This document shows, in pieces, positions 11,541 through 23,571 of a stretch of 64,000 bases of DNA. The notes below the pieces were generated by a model. The model was not told the DNA's origin, searched no databases, and saw only the letters and a list, made by a program, of their open reading frames with translations. Origin of the DNA: Bryum argenteum (Eukaryota > Streptophyta > Bryopsida > Bryales > Bryaceae); contig CM073328.1 of assembly GCA_037043015.1 (NCBI GenBank), positions 2,157,409 through 2,221,408 of the forward strand, read 5' to 3'. The first letter of the stretch is position 1; every line of letters starts with the position of its first letter. The translations under genes were made by a program, and so were the position numbers.

Positions 11541-14500
11541 CATCTGAGGACTTGAAATCAGGTTATTAGCACTTTGTATTCTAAGGTTTTGTAGGTCTTG
11601 AAATCAGGTCATTGTACATTTATATTCCCTTCTCATCAAGAGCTGTGAGATAGGTTTTCATTGTCTCCGGGATTTGAGTTAATTGCAGATGCATTATTTT
11701 CTTTCTTTTGGCACTTCTGTTCCAATGGATGTTATCTTCAGTTGAGCCATGCCTGTACTCTACCTTTGATTAGCAGCGTCCAAGGCTCAGCAAGAAACTC
11801 CACAACGAGCTGATATCCTATTTAGTTTGTCTAATCTCCTTTTTCATTGTAACCAAATGCTCAGATTTACTTTTCAATATCTGGTATTAGGAAGTGATAT
11901 TAACATCCATGAGCAATGTTGAAGGGATGCTTTGACGCAAAACATGTCGAGTTGTTCTGTCCAGTCCACTGAAATTCCAACTTCGTCGTCCATTTCACAA
12001 TCATGCGGTCTAGTGCTCAATAAAGCAGAAAGAAGAGTAGTCGAGGGAATATTTTTAGGTGTATACGGAATGTTTGTTGAAGATCAAGTGATAACGGATC
12101 TAGAAATTCTGGACTCTTCTTGAATTAGTTATGAATTTTTGAAAGTCAAATTGTAGGTCTTTCTAAAATTATTCACCCTTACATTCTAATTTTCTGGTGT
12201 ATTGAATTTTGAAAGTTAGCATTTTTCTTGTGGGTGATTGTCCTTCTTGTATTGTTCGTGGTGTTGTGATTTTCGAGCTTGTTATTGCTCAATTTTGATG
12301 TCCAATCCATGCTTCTTGGTCTGTCACATGTGATTAGGACATGTGATTGGGGTGGAATTCTCCTCAATCATGATAAATTATCTTGGTATTTTATTTTCAT
12401 GTTATTTGGAAGGGTGGTAATTATCTAGTGTTTCAAATAGAGTTGAAGTGACATGAAGTGGCCAATAAGTTTTTACTAAATAGATGGCTCATGAGAAAAT
12501 ATGTATGTTGGACATATCTAAAATGGAACCAAGTATCAAATTGTTTTGAGGTTGTAAATATAAACATCATAAACCTAAATCTCATAAACATTATAAACCT
12601 AAATCTCATTGTTGTGATTGTGGGAGGTGTGTGTAATTGGTTGGTGCAAAACACTTTTATGTAATACACGTGCAATATAGGCTTCAAATTCTTCTATGAT
12701 TAAGTTGTCTGAATAGAGTACAAATTCTTCAATGCTATATAGAGGCCAAATCATGATCAATTCTTCGGGGCAATATTGCATGATATAAGGCTTGAGCTCT
12801 ACTTATCAAGGAGGAGAAGCATAACTACTAATGGTAGGAATCGGTTGCCATGTGTGAATTTGAACATGATTTAAGTGTAGACATGAAATAGATGGTTATG
12901 ATGCAAATAAGGACCCATCACAACCAATATCAAATAGTAAATGGTAGATGGTGTTTACATACTATATGGGAATATTTTTGCAATTTCTGTCGATGATACA
13001 GGAAAAAAAAATGCAGGCTGATAATGATCTACAGTAAGTAGGTAGATTAATGTCAAATACACTAATTTACATAAACATTTTGTAAGTTTTACAGTTTTAC
13101 AGTATTTTTACACTTTGTATCTGTATCAGCCAAGATGGAGATCCTTTCTTAGTATTACAATCAATGCACTTGGTAAATTTTTTGTCAACTATATAAACTT
13201 GCATTTTCAAATCTTGTAATAATCTAACAATAATCTACCTATTTAGTGTAGCACTCTATTTTCTCTGACTCATTGCAGTGGAGCACTCCAAATGGCTTGT
13301 AAGCATCACACTCTTGAAGAATGCACACTCACCGTCACTCATTGATTGACATCAGTACATGCTCTCATGCCAAGCGCTTGAAAACTGCCCAAATCTCTCA
13401 AAGCCCGGTCACAATACAAGAATCATCACCAACTCGCCGAATCGCACAAGCAAGAGTACGTGCACTAGCTCGACATCGATCGATCGTCACAAGCTCCATA
13501 GCTGAATGGCGACGTTTTCCAAACCCTAGCTAGCCGCATCCTTTACTCATCAATTCCTTGGCCACGAAAGAAATGCTCCATCCGTAATTCCAAGAGAGTG
13601 AAGTACTGAGACAAAGCATTTAAGATTAGCATCATATTTCTGAAGTGCACTCCATGATCGAAGCTTTGTAGTCTTTTCTGTGAGGCAGCAGTAGCGAAGT
13701 TATGAAGCGTTCGAATCCGCCGGTGCCGGTGCCGACAATGATGCCTTGATCCTCTCTGAGTGCAGCCTGACTTGTAACTGTATTGCAGCCTCAAAGCCTC
13801 GAGTGAGCAGACTTCGATCTAACTATGCGAGTTACGGCCTGCGCATACAATGATGAGAGGGAGGTCTCCCTTGTTAGAAGATTCATGATCATTCCAGGTG
13901 AAGTGGAATGATTAAGGGCATCATGCACGCAAGGACTAGGCATTCACTATTTGGATGATGAGGATCGAAAGGTATGCCTGTACAGACTATCATACCATTC
14001 ATGAATGACTACTTATTGATGTTGAAGCTCAAAGAGCCTTTCGGCCGGAATGACATGACAGTGAGCCCGATCAGTGCACTGGCCATCCATGACAGACAAG
14101 TGCCGTCCTCTGCGATATTTGCAGTCTGCAGAATTGAATCAAATCAATCGATCGAGCATGTGATCAAAATTCAACGTTGTCCTCATTTGCAGGCTTTGCA
14201 AGTGGTCATTAGGGTTTACAGTTTCGACTTTGCAATCATTTGAGCCTCGATGGCTTTCATGCTCGTATCAATCGAACTGGTCTGCTTGTGAAACTGGAGA
14301 GTGAGTGAAGCGCAACACGGAGACGTCGAAGCTAGCATCATTCTTGATGGGACAAAGCATGGAATTTGGCTAGCGGTAGATGTAAGGAAGGTATGGGTAT
14401 TTGGATAGAGGAGTTGTGGGGTAAACTACATTTTCATCCACATGAAGGAAAGAATCTCAATCTTGTTAAGTTGGCAATGTTACATGTGTTTCCTTGACAC

Positions 14501-14773
14501 GAAGTCACGTGAATCAGACTGATTCTACATTTCTATGGTAACTCGCAACCATATGTATTGGCTTACTCTTGCCATAGGTTGCATATGGCATTCCCTCCAT
14601 GTGTTCAATGAGAAATTGAGATTTGTACACTCGTTGAAATGTTTGAGATGTTGGAATGAAATACACTCATTGATTATTCCATACATTGATCGATCGGTGG
14701 CAAGTAACAAGCTCTTGCAAATGTATGTGGAACATTAAGTATTGACTAAGAATATTTTTGAATGTGGATTCAA
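11541..14773. other. Intergenic stretch, no gene supported
   Basis: The first few hundred bases are the 3' flank of CTNNBL1. Open frames at 11932-12123, 12433-12687, 13543-13794 and 13974-14243 are short, have no family signature and do not join through plausible splice sites. A short string ATAAACCTAAATCTCATAAAC is duplicated near 12570-12610. Confidence 0.5.
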
Positions 14774-15104
14774 GATAGATAGATAGATAGAAACTCCGGT
14801 CCCAAAGGGGCCGGCGTGACCGATGGCCACCGGACAAGGGGAAATTGGAACAATACTGCTTCCCCCTCTCGAGGGTGGACACTATAACTACGCTAGTTTT
14901 TAGCCTAGTTACTAATGCCTTGAAGATACTTGACATAGTATCCCCCCAAAGGCCTTTGAGGTACCCATACAACAAGGTCCAAAGACCCCCCACAATAGTT
15001 GGGTGGACTATAGTGGTGAGCACCACGCCAGCATGGGGAATAGAACCCACGACCGCCTCATTGGGGGCCTAAGCCCTAACCACCAAGCCAAGGCTTGTGG
15101 TGCC
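14774..15104 (-). mobile_element. tRNA-derived SINE, near full length (copy 1)
   Basis: Read on the minus strand, it starts GGCACCACAAGCCTTGGCTT. It carries a pol III A-box-like TGGCTTGGTGG, a B-box-like stretch about 40 bp on, a roughly 250-bp unrelated body, and ends in a (TATC)n tail, seen here as GATAGATAGATAG at 14774. The same structure occurs at 57963-58317 and elsewhere in the window. The apparent open frames here are shadows of the repeat. Confidence 0.85.
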
Positions 15105-17616
15105 TTATGTGGGTTCAACTAATATTCATCAATGCAAAGTTCAACCCACGTCATAGAATAACTCATAGTTTCTAGTGTCAAATCATGGCCACCTAAAAGC
15201 GGAATTGTGAAAGAGTTGTTTACTTGCACTTTAGCATGTTGCGTCTTCTCATTAGGATTGAAGGAGACCTAAGCCTACAACCACGCCTATGAAATGCCGA
15301 AAGAGACAACTCTCTCACCAATCACAAGTAAGAAGTTGACATATGAAGGTGCTTGATAAGCTAAAGTTTACAAGATTAGGCAACATAAGGAGTTTTGGGA
15401 GCATGGCACGATGACAAGTAAAGGCATGTTTTAAGAAGAGGTGGGGTGCCATGATAAACATCTATAGTGTATCAAACTATATTACATTTTGGGATGTTTG
15501 CTAAAAAGGAAATATTTCCATAATTCTACAAGTTTTCAAATTTAATGAATTTGTCCGATCAATCTTGTGATCAATATTCAAGAAAATAATAATGAAATCC
15601 CAATAATCCAATGATAATTAGAGAATTAAAGAATTAGGTAATTAAAGAATGTCAAAAAATACAAACGAGCATTTGTCCATTGAAATTCAAAAGTGGTTGT
15701 TTTCTTATAAATGGTTGTATAGTTGTTCAAAGGGTAAAAAATGGTAGTACCATATCCTTTTGATGAGATCCAAATATGAAGAAAAAAAATTTTTATTTTC
15801 ATAAATAATTAAAAATTGTCATACACATTTGATGTTTGTACTATTGGAGGTCCTATATCAACTCTTAATGTGATACATCACTTTTCCTACAATTAGAGGT
15901 ACCAACTTCTAAAAAGGAAATCAAGTACTAAAATAATATTTATACTTCCATACTAGATATGGTCAAAAAATGACCAAGTGTTTAGAAGTTTTTAAGTAAG
16001 TAAATGATTAACAAATCACTAAAAGTGTTTTTTAATTGCTTTGAGAAGTTATTAAGTCATACTTATAAGAGCTTCTGAGGCACACCGTGAAACCATAATT
16101 ATAAAGAGTTCTAGAGGCCAATAGAAGCATGTAAACAAGTGCCTTATATATCTTGTACACATATATACGAACTCAGGGTCCCACCAATCGGTTCATACAT
16201 TTTCTTCACTTTTAGAACAAGTTGAGGAGGTAACTTACAAATATGCCATATTTTGACTAAATTTAGGAAATCCAAATAGAAAAAAGATTATGGCTATTTA
16301 TGAATTTACTTCTGTAAGATTTGAGCATCTTCATAAAGATCTCCCAATTTAAATTTTCCTACTTCATTTGCATCATGTTTCTAAAGCCATGTGGGAAGCC
16401 CCCAACGTGCTACTTTTGGACTGATGCTTCTAGCTAGTCCATTGATACTTGATTGTAGCATATTAACTTTCAAAAAACAATTATTTTATATAGACCCTTT
16501 TTATATGTCTAGTGAAAACCAAAAGAATGTTGTAATGATTCTCATGCATACTTATAATAGCCATAGTGTAGATGTTGCAATCTTATGAATGTCGTGTGAC
16601 ATAGCTTCACAATTTTGAGAAACTTAATGGTAGTGCATAATTATCCATGTCTAAAATCCATTCTTTAAATTTAAAAACCAATTGGAATTGCTCTATGCAC
16701 CTAGTTTCACACCACAACCTTCTCATCAAAGACCATGTTCTCCCAACAGCATGTGATGCCTTATTCTAAAAAGATATCTTCATTTGTCAACCAATTCTCA
16801 ACTCTTATTAAATCCTTAAACGCCCTATCATGCTTTTCAATGTATTTTCCATATTGTTGGGCTTTCAAGGCTTAATTTATCCATACCCGTCGTTGCAACC
16901 TTGGATGTGTCACACTTCTAAAGATACTCCTTTATCATGACTATTGAGCAGAATTACCATATATTTGTCAAATTTAATATATCCTTATAAGTATCACATA
17001 TGTTCTATGATGGTAATTTTTTTCACATCCTCCCAACATTGATTAGCACAATTTCGCAACATTTACCAAATGTGGATGGAGTAGCTTCAGGCAATTGGTG
17101 CCACATCTGCAAACAAAACTTTAAAATTAAAATTAAAATTAAAATTTTAAAAAAATTGCAAAAATGGCATGGTCGTCCAGGGAAAGCAGAGTCAACAGGC
17201 AAGTCAAATTCCCTTTTCTATTCTATGCTGTAGTATCATAGTGAGTGAGTGGAGTGTCCGGTACTGTCTCCACTGGCACTGGCCAGGGTGGCAGATTCCA
17301 GGCCTACCAAATGACAGTTGTCAGGTTGCCTACTTTTGACGTGGACCAAGAATCCACCTGTGAAAACCCAATAAACCCCACCCATGCCCTCACACACAGA
17401 CATACAACTCCATGTGGCCACATAGTCTCATCACCATCCACGTGGGATTTTCAAAAAATTATTTGAGAAGGTAAAGTATTTTATTTTTTTAGATACAAAT
17501 TTTGATCTCAAAATGAAATTAGAGTCACTCAATTCGATGTCTTAGGGAAGATTTTCGAAATTTTCACTTTCATTTCCTTGATTTTCCCATTTACAAATGG
17601 GTTATTTTGTAGGAGA
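15105..17616. other. AT-rich intergenic stretch, no gene seen
   Basis: No coding frame with recognisable features. A short (AAATT)n run lies near 17115-17145. The part from 17240 to 17460 is less AT-rich and has ACGTGG cores, but no gene begins there. Confidence 0.5.
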
Positions 17617-17806
17617 GAGATAGAAACTCTAGTCACTTTCTAAGGGGCCGACGTGAATGAAGTGTCCGTTCGTAATGCTAATATCTCGATGGCCACCGGA
17701 CAAGGGATAATTGGAACAATACTACTTTCCCATTTCGAGGTTGGACATTATAACTACGCTAATTACAAGTGCCTTGAAGATACTTGACATAGTATCCCCA
17801 AAGGGC
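17617..17806 (-). mobile_element. SINE fragment (copy 2), tRNA-like head missing
   Basis: It matches the 3' half of the SINE: ATAGAAACTC near the tail, then CTAAGGGGCCGACGTGAATG, GATGGCCACCGGACAAGG and the CTTGAAGATACTTGACATAG block. It stops before the tRNA-like head, so it is 5'-truncated. Confidence 0.8.
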
Positions 17807-18237
17807 TAATTTTATTGGCTTATTCCTACATTTATATTGAGAATTTAGGTTTGTTTCAAAATGCAATTGGGCCAGGTTTGTATTAGCCTTAGGCTCTTCC
17901 CCGACATTGCCCTAATATCTATGATTATACAATTAAACTCCAAAACTACACCTTGTTCATATTAAAGTTTTTTACTAAACCCCACTTACCTAGATGGGAT
18001 AAGACTCTGGTCAGATCATCCATAGTGGCATTCCAATTTCTTTCAATATTAATATGATGATGAGAGGGGGAGAGGTCCTTGTCATCTGGTAGACCATTGA
18101 AATGATACTTTACACTTGTGTGTACAAACACGCTGCTGGCATTGGGTTTTTTTATTATCATTCTCATATATGTATGAATCTTCGTAGAAAGTTACAACTT
18201 GTGGGCGCATGGCTATGGACGTGGATGGGTCTCCACT

Positions 18238-18283
<46 letters not shown>

Positions 18284-19869
18284 GTTTAATTTTTAAATGT
18301 AGATGCTTGCTTGCGAGCCGTAATTTGGTTTTGTTTGGTTTTGTTTTCATACTACTACTGTATGTTTGGGAAAAATCAATCCAAAGTGAGTGCACACATG
18401 CACATGAGTCACATGTTTTTGGGAATAGCTATTTGTTGTTTTGCATGACGTACACTTTATGATTAGGTACCCTCAATCGAGAAAACAAGATGATTGAGCT
18501 TGAGGTCGGGCACTACTAATGCCCTTAGACCTTGTGGCTAATTGAGCAAGAAACAATATTGTGCACTTTCGCTTTGCCCAAACATGAAGTATGTTGTGTG
18601 TCTCTTGAAACTAGTCGTAGATGGGAAGTAATAAAAATAGCACCTTTCCAAGGAAGTGAATTTAAATTTCAAAAATAATTATACGGTGCTTTGTAACCAT
18701 CAAATATATTTTAGAATTGAATATAACTTAAGAGAAATTAGATGACTCAAAAATAATTCAAGTGGAGTACTATTAAACTCAAAATATGAACAAACCCCCC
18801 ACTTGATGTGTGTTTCACAACTTATAGTGGAACTTATACAAAAATACTTTAAAGAAGAGAACATGTTCATTCTTGCATATGTGCTTCTAAGCTCCACCCT
18901 CAACATAGGCAACAAATTAGCTTCCATGTACAATCTGTTATCATTTGGTTAGACTTTAAATTTCTGTGAACCAAAATAACTGAAAATAATGCATGGTGGT
19001 TGATGGGCAGTATTTACACCATTTATTACTGAGAGATTATCATCCACCCAATCTCATCATTTCAATCATTCCATCAGATTTTATTTACTCTTTTGAATGG
19101 CAAGAAACAAACAAGCAAGCAGGATGGAATCGGAAAGTGCACCTGACTGACTGACTGTCAACAAAAAATAGGGCCGCTCAGTAATTGGCAATCCACCGGC
19201 AAAAAGAAGCAAGACAAAGTGTCATAAACGGAGCAACCCAAGTACCAAACTGCTACGTGACCATTATCACAATTGTCAAAGCATAAGTAGAGATGAACCA
19301 ACAAAATGGTGTTTTCAGAACAAGAAAGTACGGGATGGCCACACTCACAACTCACAGGAATGAACTGTGAATGACATGGAAACGTGCCAAAGTGTCGGAC
19401 GAAAGCCCCCCTGACCCCCCCCCCCCTTACATCACCACAAACATGACTAGGAAAGTTTGGTGGGGTGTTTTTTGTCCATGGTTCCATGCGCATCACCATC
19501 ATCATCACCATTCCACCAAAGCTCCTGCCAGCTCCACCCCCTCCCCCACCCCCAAAAAATTAAAAATTAAAATTAAACTTGTCTTTATTTTGTTAATGTG
19601 TATGGTTGATACACCTAGAGTGGGTGCACTAATCAATATTAGGTTTCAAGATGATTTTAGGGTCTTGTCGATGCTTGAGGGAGGTTGATTTGATTTTGAA
19701 TTATATTATTTTGAATATTTTGGAGTTGGAGGTGTAGACATGCCTATTTAAGATCTTAAGGTGACCACAAGGATGGATGTGTAGTCCCTGGAAGAATGTA
19801 CTGCACTTGAAAGCAAGTACGTAGCAAAAAGGTGGTGAAAATTCATTCAACAACTAAGTTTAGAGTCTT
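17807..19869. other. Intergenic stretch with a long poly(T) run
   Basis: A run of about 42 T lies at 18241-18282. It could be the reverse of a retrotransposed poly(A) tail, but no body is recognisable beside it. A run of 13-14 C lies near 19414-19428 and an AAATTAAAATT string near 19555. No gene is supported. Confidence 0.5.
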
Positions 19870-19972
19870 GTCCTTCACGTAAAATTCTAGCCAAAAATAT
19901 TCATTTTAACCCAAGAACCTAGGCTGCCCGAAATGGCAAAAGACCATATCAATCTGTAAGAATAGTTAGGGG
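19870..19972. mobile_element. End fragment of TTAA element family P2
   Basis: The segment with CTAGGCTGCCCGAAATGGCA and ending AGTTAGGGG next to TTAA (19973-19976) matches the end of the P2 elements at 35114-36043 and 53248-53825. Only this end is present. Confidence 0.6.
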
Positions 19973-20004
19973 TTAAGGAAAGATTAGTGACTAGGTTGCT
20001 TCAA

Positions 20005-20366
20005 CCCTAAAACGCCCAAGGTGACCCGAGGGGTCAAGTTCCAACAGAATCTCCTCTGTAGCTCTCAACGTACTCAACTTTTCACTTATATTTTGATGTC
20101 AAACTAGTCACCTTCCTGTGATGCATTCAAAAAGTGAAATTTTAGAATTCAAATCACAATTTGTATGAGTGATTTTTGTGCTTTGAAAGGATTGTGGTAG
20201 GTAGATGGGGTTGTACATAACCTTGTAGGAGGTTGCAAGCTCATCATTGATTGGATCATTCATAATGCCCAAGTTCAAAAAGTGCACTATTCATGATGCC
20301 CAAGTCCAAAAGATGCTATGATCCAATTTTGGGCTCCCCCCATGCATATAGCTAGACGTTTAAGGG
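20005..20366 (+). mobile_element. TTAA-bounded MITE, family P1 (copy a), 362 bp
   Basis: Ends are CCCTAAAACGCC and, inverted, CCCTTAAACGTC. The right flank is TTAA (20367-20370) and the left flank is the decayed TCAA (20001-20004). The interior, with GGTGACCCGAGGGGTCA and TTGCAAGCTCATCATTGATTG, matches copies at 54920-55241 and 62894-63255. No coding capacity, so non-autonomous. The clean TTAA boundary plus a CCC start is what piggyBac-type elements leave. The superfamily assignment is inference. Confidence 0.8.
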
Positions 20367-20394
20367 TTAAAATAGGAATCCACATCATTAGGCA

Positions 20395-20740
20395 ATCATA
20401 TCTGATGGTTGAGTAAGTACATGCAAAACTCACAAATTTGGACTTAGTGACAAGAATTGTTTCAGATAAATAGATGGTTGAGTTAGTACGTGCAAAACTC
20501 ACAAACTTGGACTTAGTGACAAGAATTGTTTTAGATGACAGTTAGTACGTGCAAAACTCACAAATTTGGATTTAGTGACAATCATAGTTCCGGATGACTA
20601 GATAGTTCAGCTAGTACGTGCAGAACTCACAAAATTGTACTTAGTGACAAGAATCGTTTCGGATGACTAGATAGTTCAGCCATTACGTGCAATACTCACA
20701 AATTTGGACTTAGTGACACAAATCGTTTTGGATGACTAGC
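20395..20740 (+). repeat. Tandem array, five copies of a 69-bp unit
   Basis: TACGTGCAAAACTCACAAA-type anchors start at about 20418, 20487, 20546, 20615 and 20684. Spacing is 69 bp except for one unit lacking about 10 bp. Each unit continues with TTGGACTTAGTGACAAGAAT. The array begins 25 bp after the P1 MITE and ends just before a transposase fragment. Confidence 0.85.
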
Positions 20741-20774
20741 TTTGCTGAGATTTGTGTTGCACCTACATTTGACA

Positions 20775-20990
20775 ATGGAAGATTGGAGTCAAGTTATGTG
20801 GTCGGACGAAATGTTATTTGAGATTGGAAAGCATTCACTTCCAATACGAGTGTAGCAAAAGTGTTACAAATGGTACCATTGGGGATCCATAGCACCCACA
20901 TTCAAGTCCGGAAGGACATCATAATGGTATGGGGAGCTTTCACTGCCTCTTCTCAATGCTATTTGGTATCAATCCCTCATGACGAACACA
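20775..20990 (+). pseudogene. Fragment of a Tc1-family (DDE) transposase
   Basis: The frame from the ATG at 20775 reads MEDWSQVMWSDEMLFEIG, the first-aspartate region of Tc1-type transposases (W-S-D-E). An in-frame TAG follows after about 27 codons. Downstream IAPTFKSGR and then, after a frameshift, IIMVWGAFTAS correspond to the usual GGGSVMVWG region. Only the middle of the catalytic domain remains, so it is dead. It differs clearly from the element at 56050-57651 and so represents a second lineage. Confidence 0.75.
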
Positions 20991-21700
20991 AACGCCATAG
21001 CTTTTCCAATGACAAATGCAAACGCCATAGCTTTGCCAATGACAATTGTATATATTCATTATACAAGGAAAAAAAAGAAAACTTATAAAGGTATAGATAA
21101 GACATGCTTTTTTGATAGAATGCAAAACAATGAGAGTGGCCTCAAATGAAACTTGGACAAAGACAAGTACTAGGCAGGGACGAGCTCACGGAGAGAAACG
21201 ACAAGGTGAAAACAATGCGTGCAAGGGTATATGCTAGTTATTGATATATAGAGGATAAAACTTTATTACAATCAAAGATGTTACATCAATGTTTGCTTAA
21301 GCATTCTAAAACTCAATACATAAAAAAAAAGTCTTATTCATTAGTTATAATTTTATAATAAAAAATGAACTTTGTAATTTCTTGGTTTTCCCAAGCTAAA
21401 GCCGACGAGGTAAATGGAGGGGTTAGGGGCAGATGAAACAAACAAACGATGGAAATGGAAACTAAGAAAGAATTCCCCCCAACGGATAATTCGCGGGTGC
21501 TGAGTAGGCACGCACTGTTCGTCGACTTCCAATAGGACGACGGGGAGCGGATCGGTGGATGAACAGACTTCATCCACTCACCGAAAGCCTTTTATCTTTT
21601 TCCAACGGGAGATCGCTTGGCTTGTTATTGGCAGCTATGGCTGGTTGGCTGGCTATGGCGGGGGTGCATAGTAGTTTAGAAAGGTACACTGGAGCATGTG
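20991..21700. other. Intergenic stretch upstream of the GH28 gene
   Basis: A 29-bp string AAACGCCATAGCTTT plus CCAATGACAA is duplicated near 20990-21045. Open frames on the minus strand around 21334-21577 have no recognisable features. Confidence 0.45.
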
Positions 21701-23571
21701 CGGAGGATGGTGCGATGTGGCAGAGGGTGCAGTAGGGGCCAGACAAGCGACAGCAAATGAGAGAGAGAGAGAGACTGTGACTGAGACTGAGAGTGAGACT
21801 GTGACACTGGCTGAGAAAGCGAGGTCTGTATTCTGCACTCACAGATCTGCGCGACCGACTTGCCCGCCTTCCTTTGCCTCCGTTGTCTAGAGAGCTTGCT
21901 GGATGCGAGCATGGAGAGCCGGACACGACCGTCTTGCTCTCGTTGGAGCAATTTTAGTGGATATCGACCGATCCGTGACGCAATTTTTACGTATGTGATC
22001 TATTCTCGCCCTTTCTTGTTGTTGCTAGAGCATATTGTTTCTTCTTCTGTAAGATTCTTGCTAGAGGAAATTTTTCTGTCGTCTTACAGGCTTTGGATTC
22101 TTTTTGTCTTGAGTTTGGAGAAACGTATCTTGTTGTGGCTTGGAAGTGATATTTTAGTTCTGTGGGATTTTGATCACCAGTGAGGATATGTGGAGCCTGT
22201 TGGTTCTTCTTTTTATTTTTCATTTGAGAGTAGTTACATTTGTGGCAGAGAGATCCAGACGCGTTGATACTAGCAGGAATTCGAGCTGTGATTGCAGTAC
22301 GACTGCTTTACAGCTGGTTGGATTTTCGCCCTCTCTTTTAGAAGGGGCGTGGTGCCTGTTCCTAGCGTTTCGAATTTAGGGTTTCTGCTACGGATCTCTG
22401 GTATTGGATTCGGTTCTGAGATCTGAGAGATGAATTATGTTGATTGACGCAGATAAGAGTGTTTGTGAAGAGCATACAGTAGCACAGTAGGCGAAAATAA
22501 AGGGTGTGTTTTGGGTCTTCATCGTCGTTGTTTCTTCTTCGGCACGATTCTAACTTCGCCACTTCAGCACGATTATCGTCGTCATGTGCGTGCCTCTTTA
22601 ATCTCTTCTTTCATTCTTGCAATGCAAAAAACTTAACATCGAATTTTCAGAATCAGTTCTGTGTCGCGAATTTTGCCTCTTGTACCTTCTTCTCGATGCT
22701 AGAGCCAGCTGATTGTTTAGGGCTTGGACTTCACGCGTTTTCATTACACGTCGATGATTTTAAGGCAAAGTTTCACTCTGAAATGCAAAGAGAACCTCGC
22801 AAATCCTGATGCTGCTTAGAACCCTCAAAATCTAATGCACGGAGAGCGAGATGGTGCAGGTCTTCTATAAAGTTCACCTTCCGATTTACAGGAGAGGCAT
22901 CGGCCATTAGTGGAGCCCGTGATTCCTCCTCCATCACGCCAGGGTACCCTTAACCGACCGGATCAATCGGAAAGCGAGTGGTCGACAACCCATTGTGCCA
23001 GTGCCAGGAGGTATTGCAGTTTTGTCATTAGTTCAGTTTGTATGGACTCTGGTAGAATTCGCAGCCAAGTTGAACATGTTGGTGAATTGCGTCAACAACT
23101 TGAGCTAGAAAGCTGGCGATTGAAGATGTAGTCACATAGAGAGAGCACTTCATGGAATGTACATGTTTCAAATACACACGGAAGACTGAAATCACGCTAA
23201 CCTTTCGCTGGATGCAAATTAGGATTGAGATACAGTTAAATAAAAGAAGAAATTTATTCTAGATTTTTTACAACCTAGTTTTATTTGAATCCTCACCCTT
23301 TTTTGTGTGTGATCGGAGGACACGGGCACAAACTCGTTGTTGATAAAACGTTTTATTTGGAAATGTGAATGATCAGGTGTGGGAATCAGGTTCCTCTGCA
23401 TTGCTGACACTTTACGCCCTCAGAAAGATAGTTTGTACCTGAGCTTAGGAGTTGGATTGCTGGTAAGGAGTGAACGGAGGTGGAGCAGCCATTAGAGGAA
23501 TTTGCTCAGCACAGGTGGCGGATGGTCTCTTTTAACCTCTCTTTATTCTTCGCTTCTGTCGAGACGGTCCG
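21701..23571 (+). promoter_or_regulatory. Probable promoter and long leader of the GH28 gene
   Basis: A GA-rich block (GAGAGAGAGAGAGAC, then GACTGAGA-type repeats) lies at about 21758-21815, as is common near plant transcription starts. Composition from there to 23571 is genic rather than intergenic. GT donor-like (GTATGT at about 21991) and pyrimidine-AG acceptor-like sites (TTACAG near 22090 and 22890) suggest one or more 5'-UTR introns. No long conserved frame is present. The transcription start and introns cannot be fixed from sequence alone. Confidence 0.4.

Noticed and set aside
13543..14243. Possible relic of a ketoacyl-synthase-like gene, because one minus-strand frame has a GIIVGTGTGG string
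   Set aside because: The match is a dozen residues, the expected downstream blocks (active-site Cys, HATST, GHCLGA) are absent and stops interrupt the frame.
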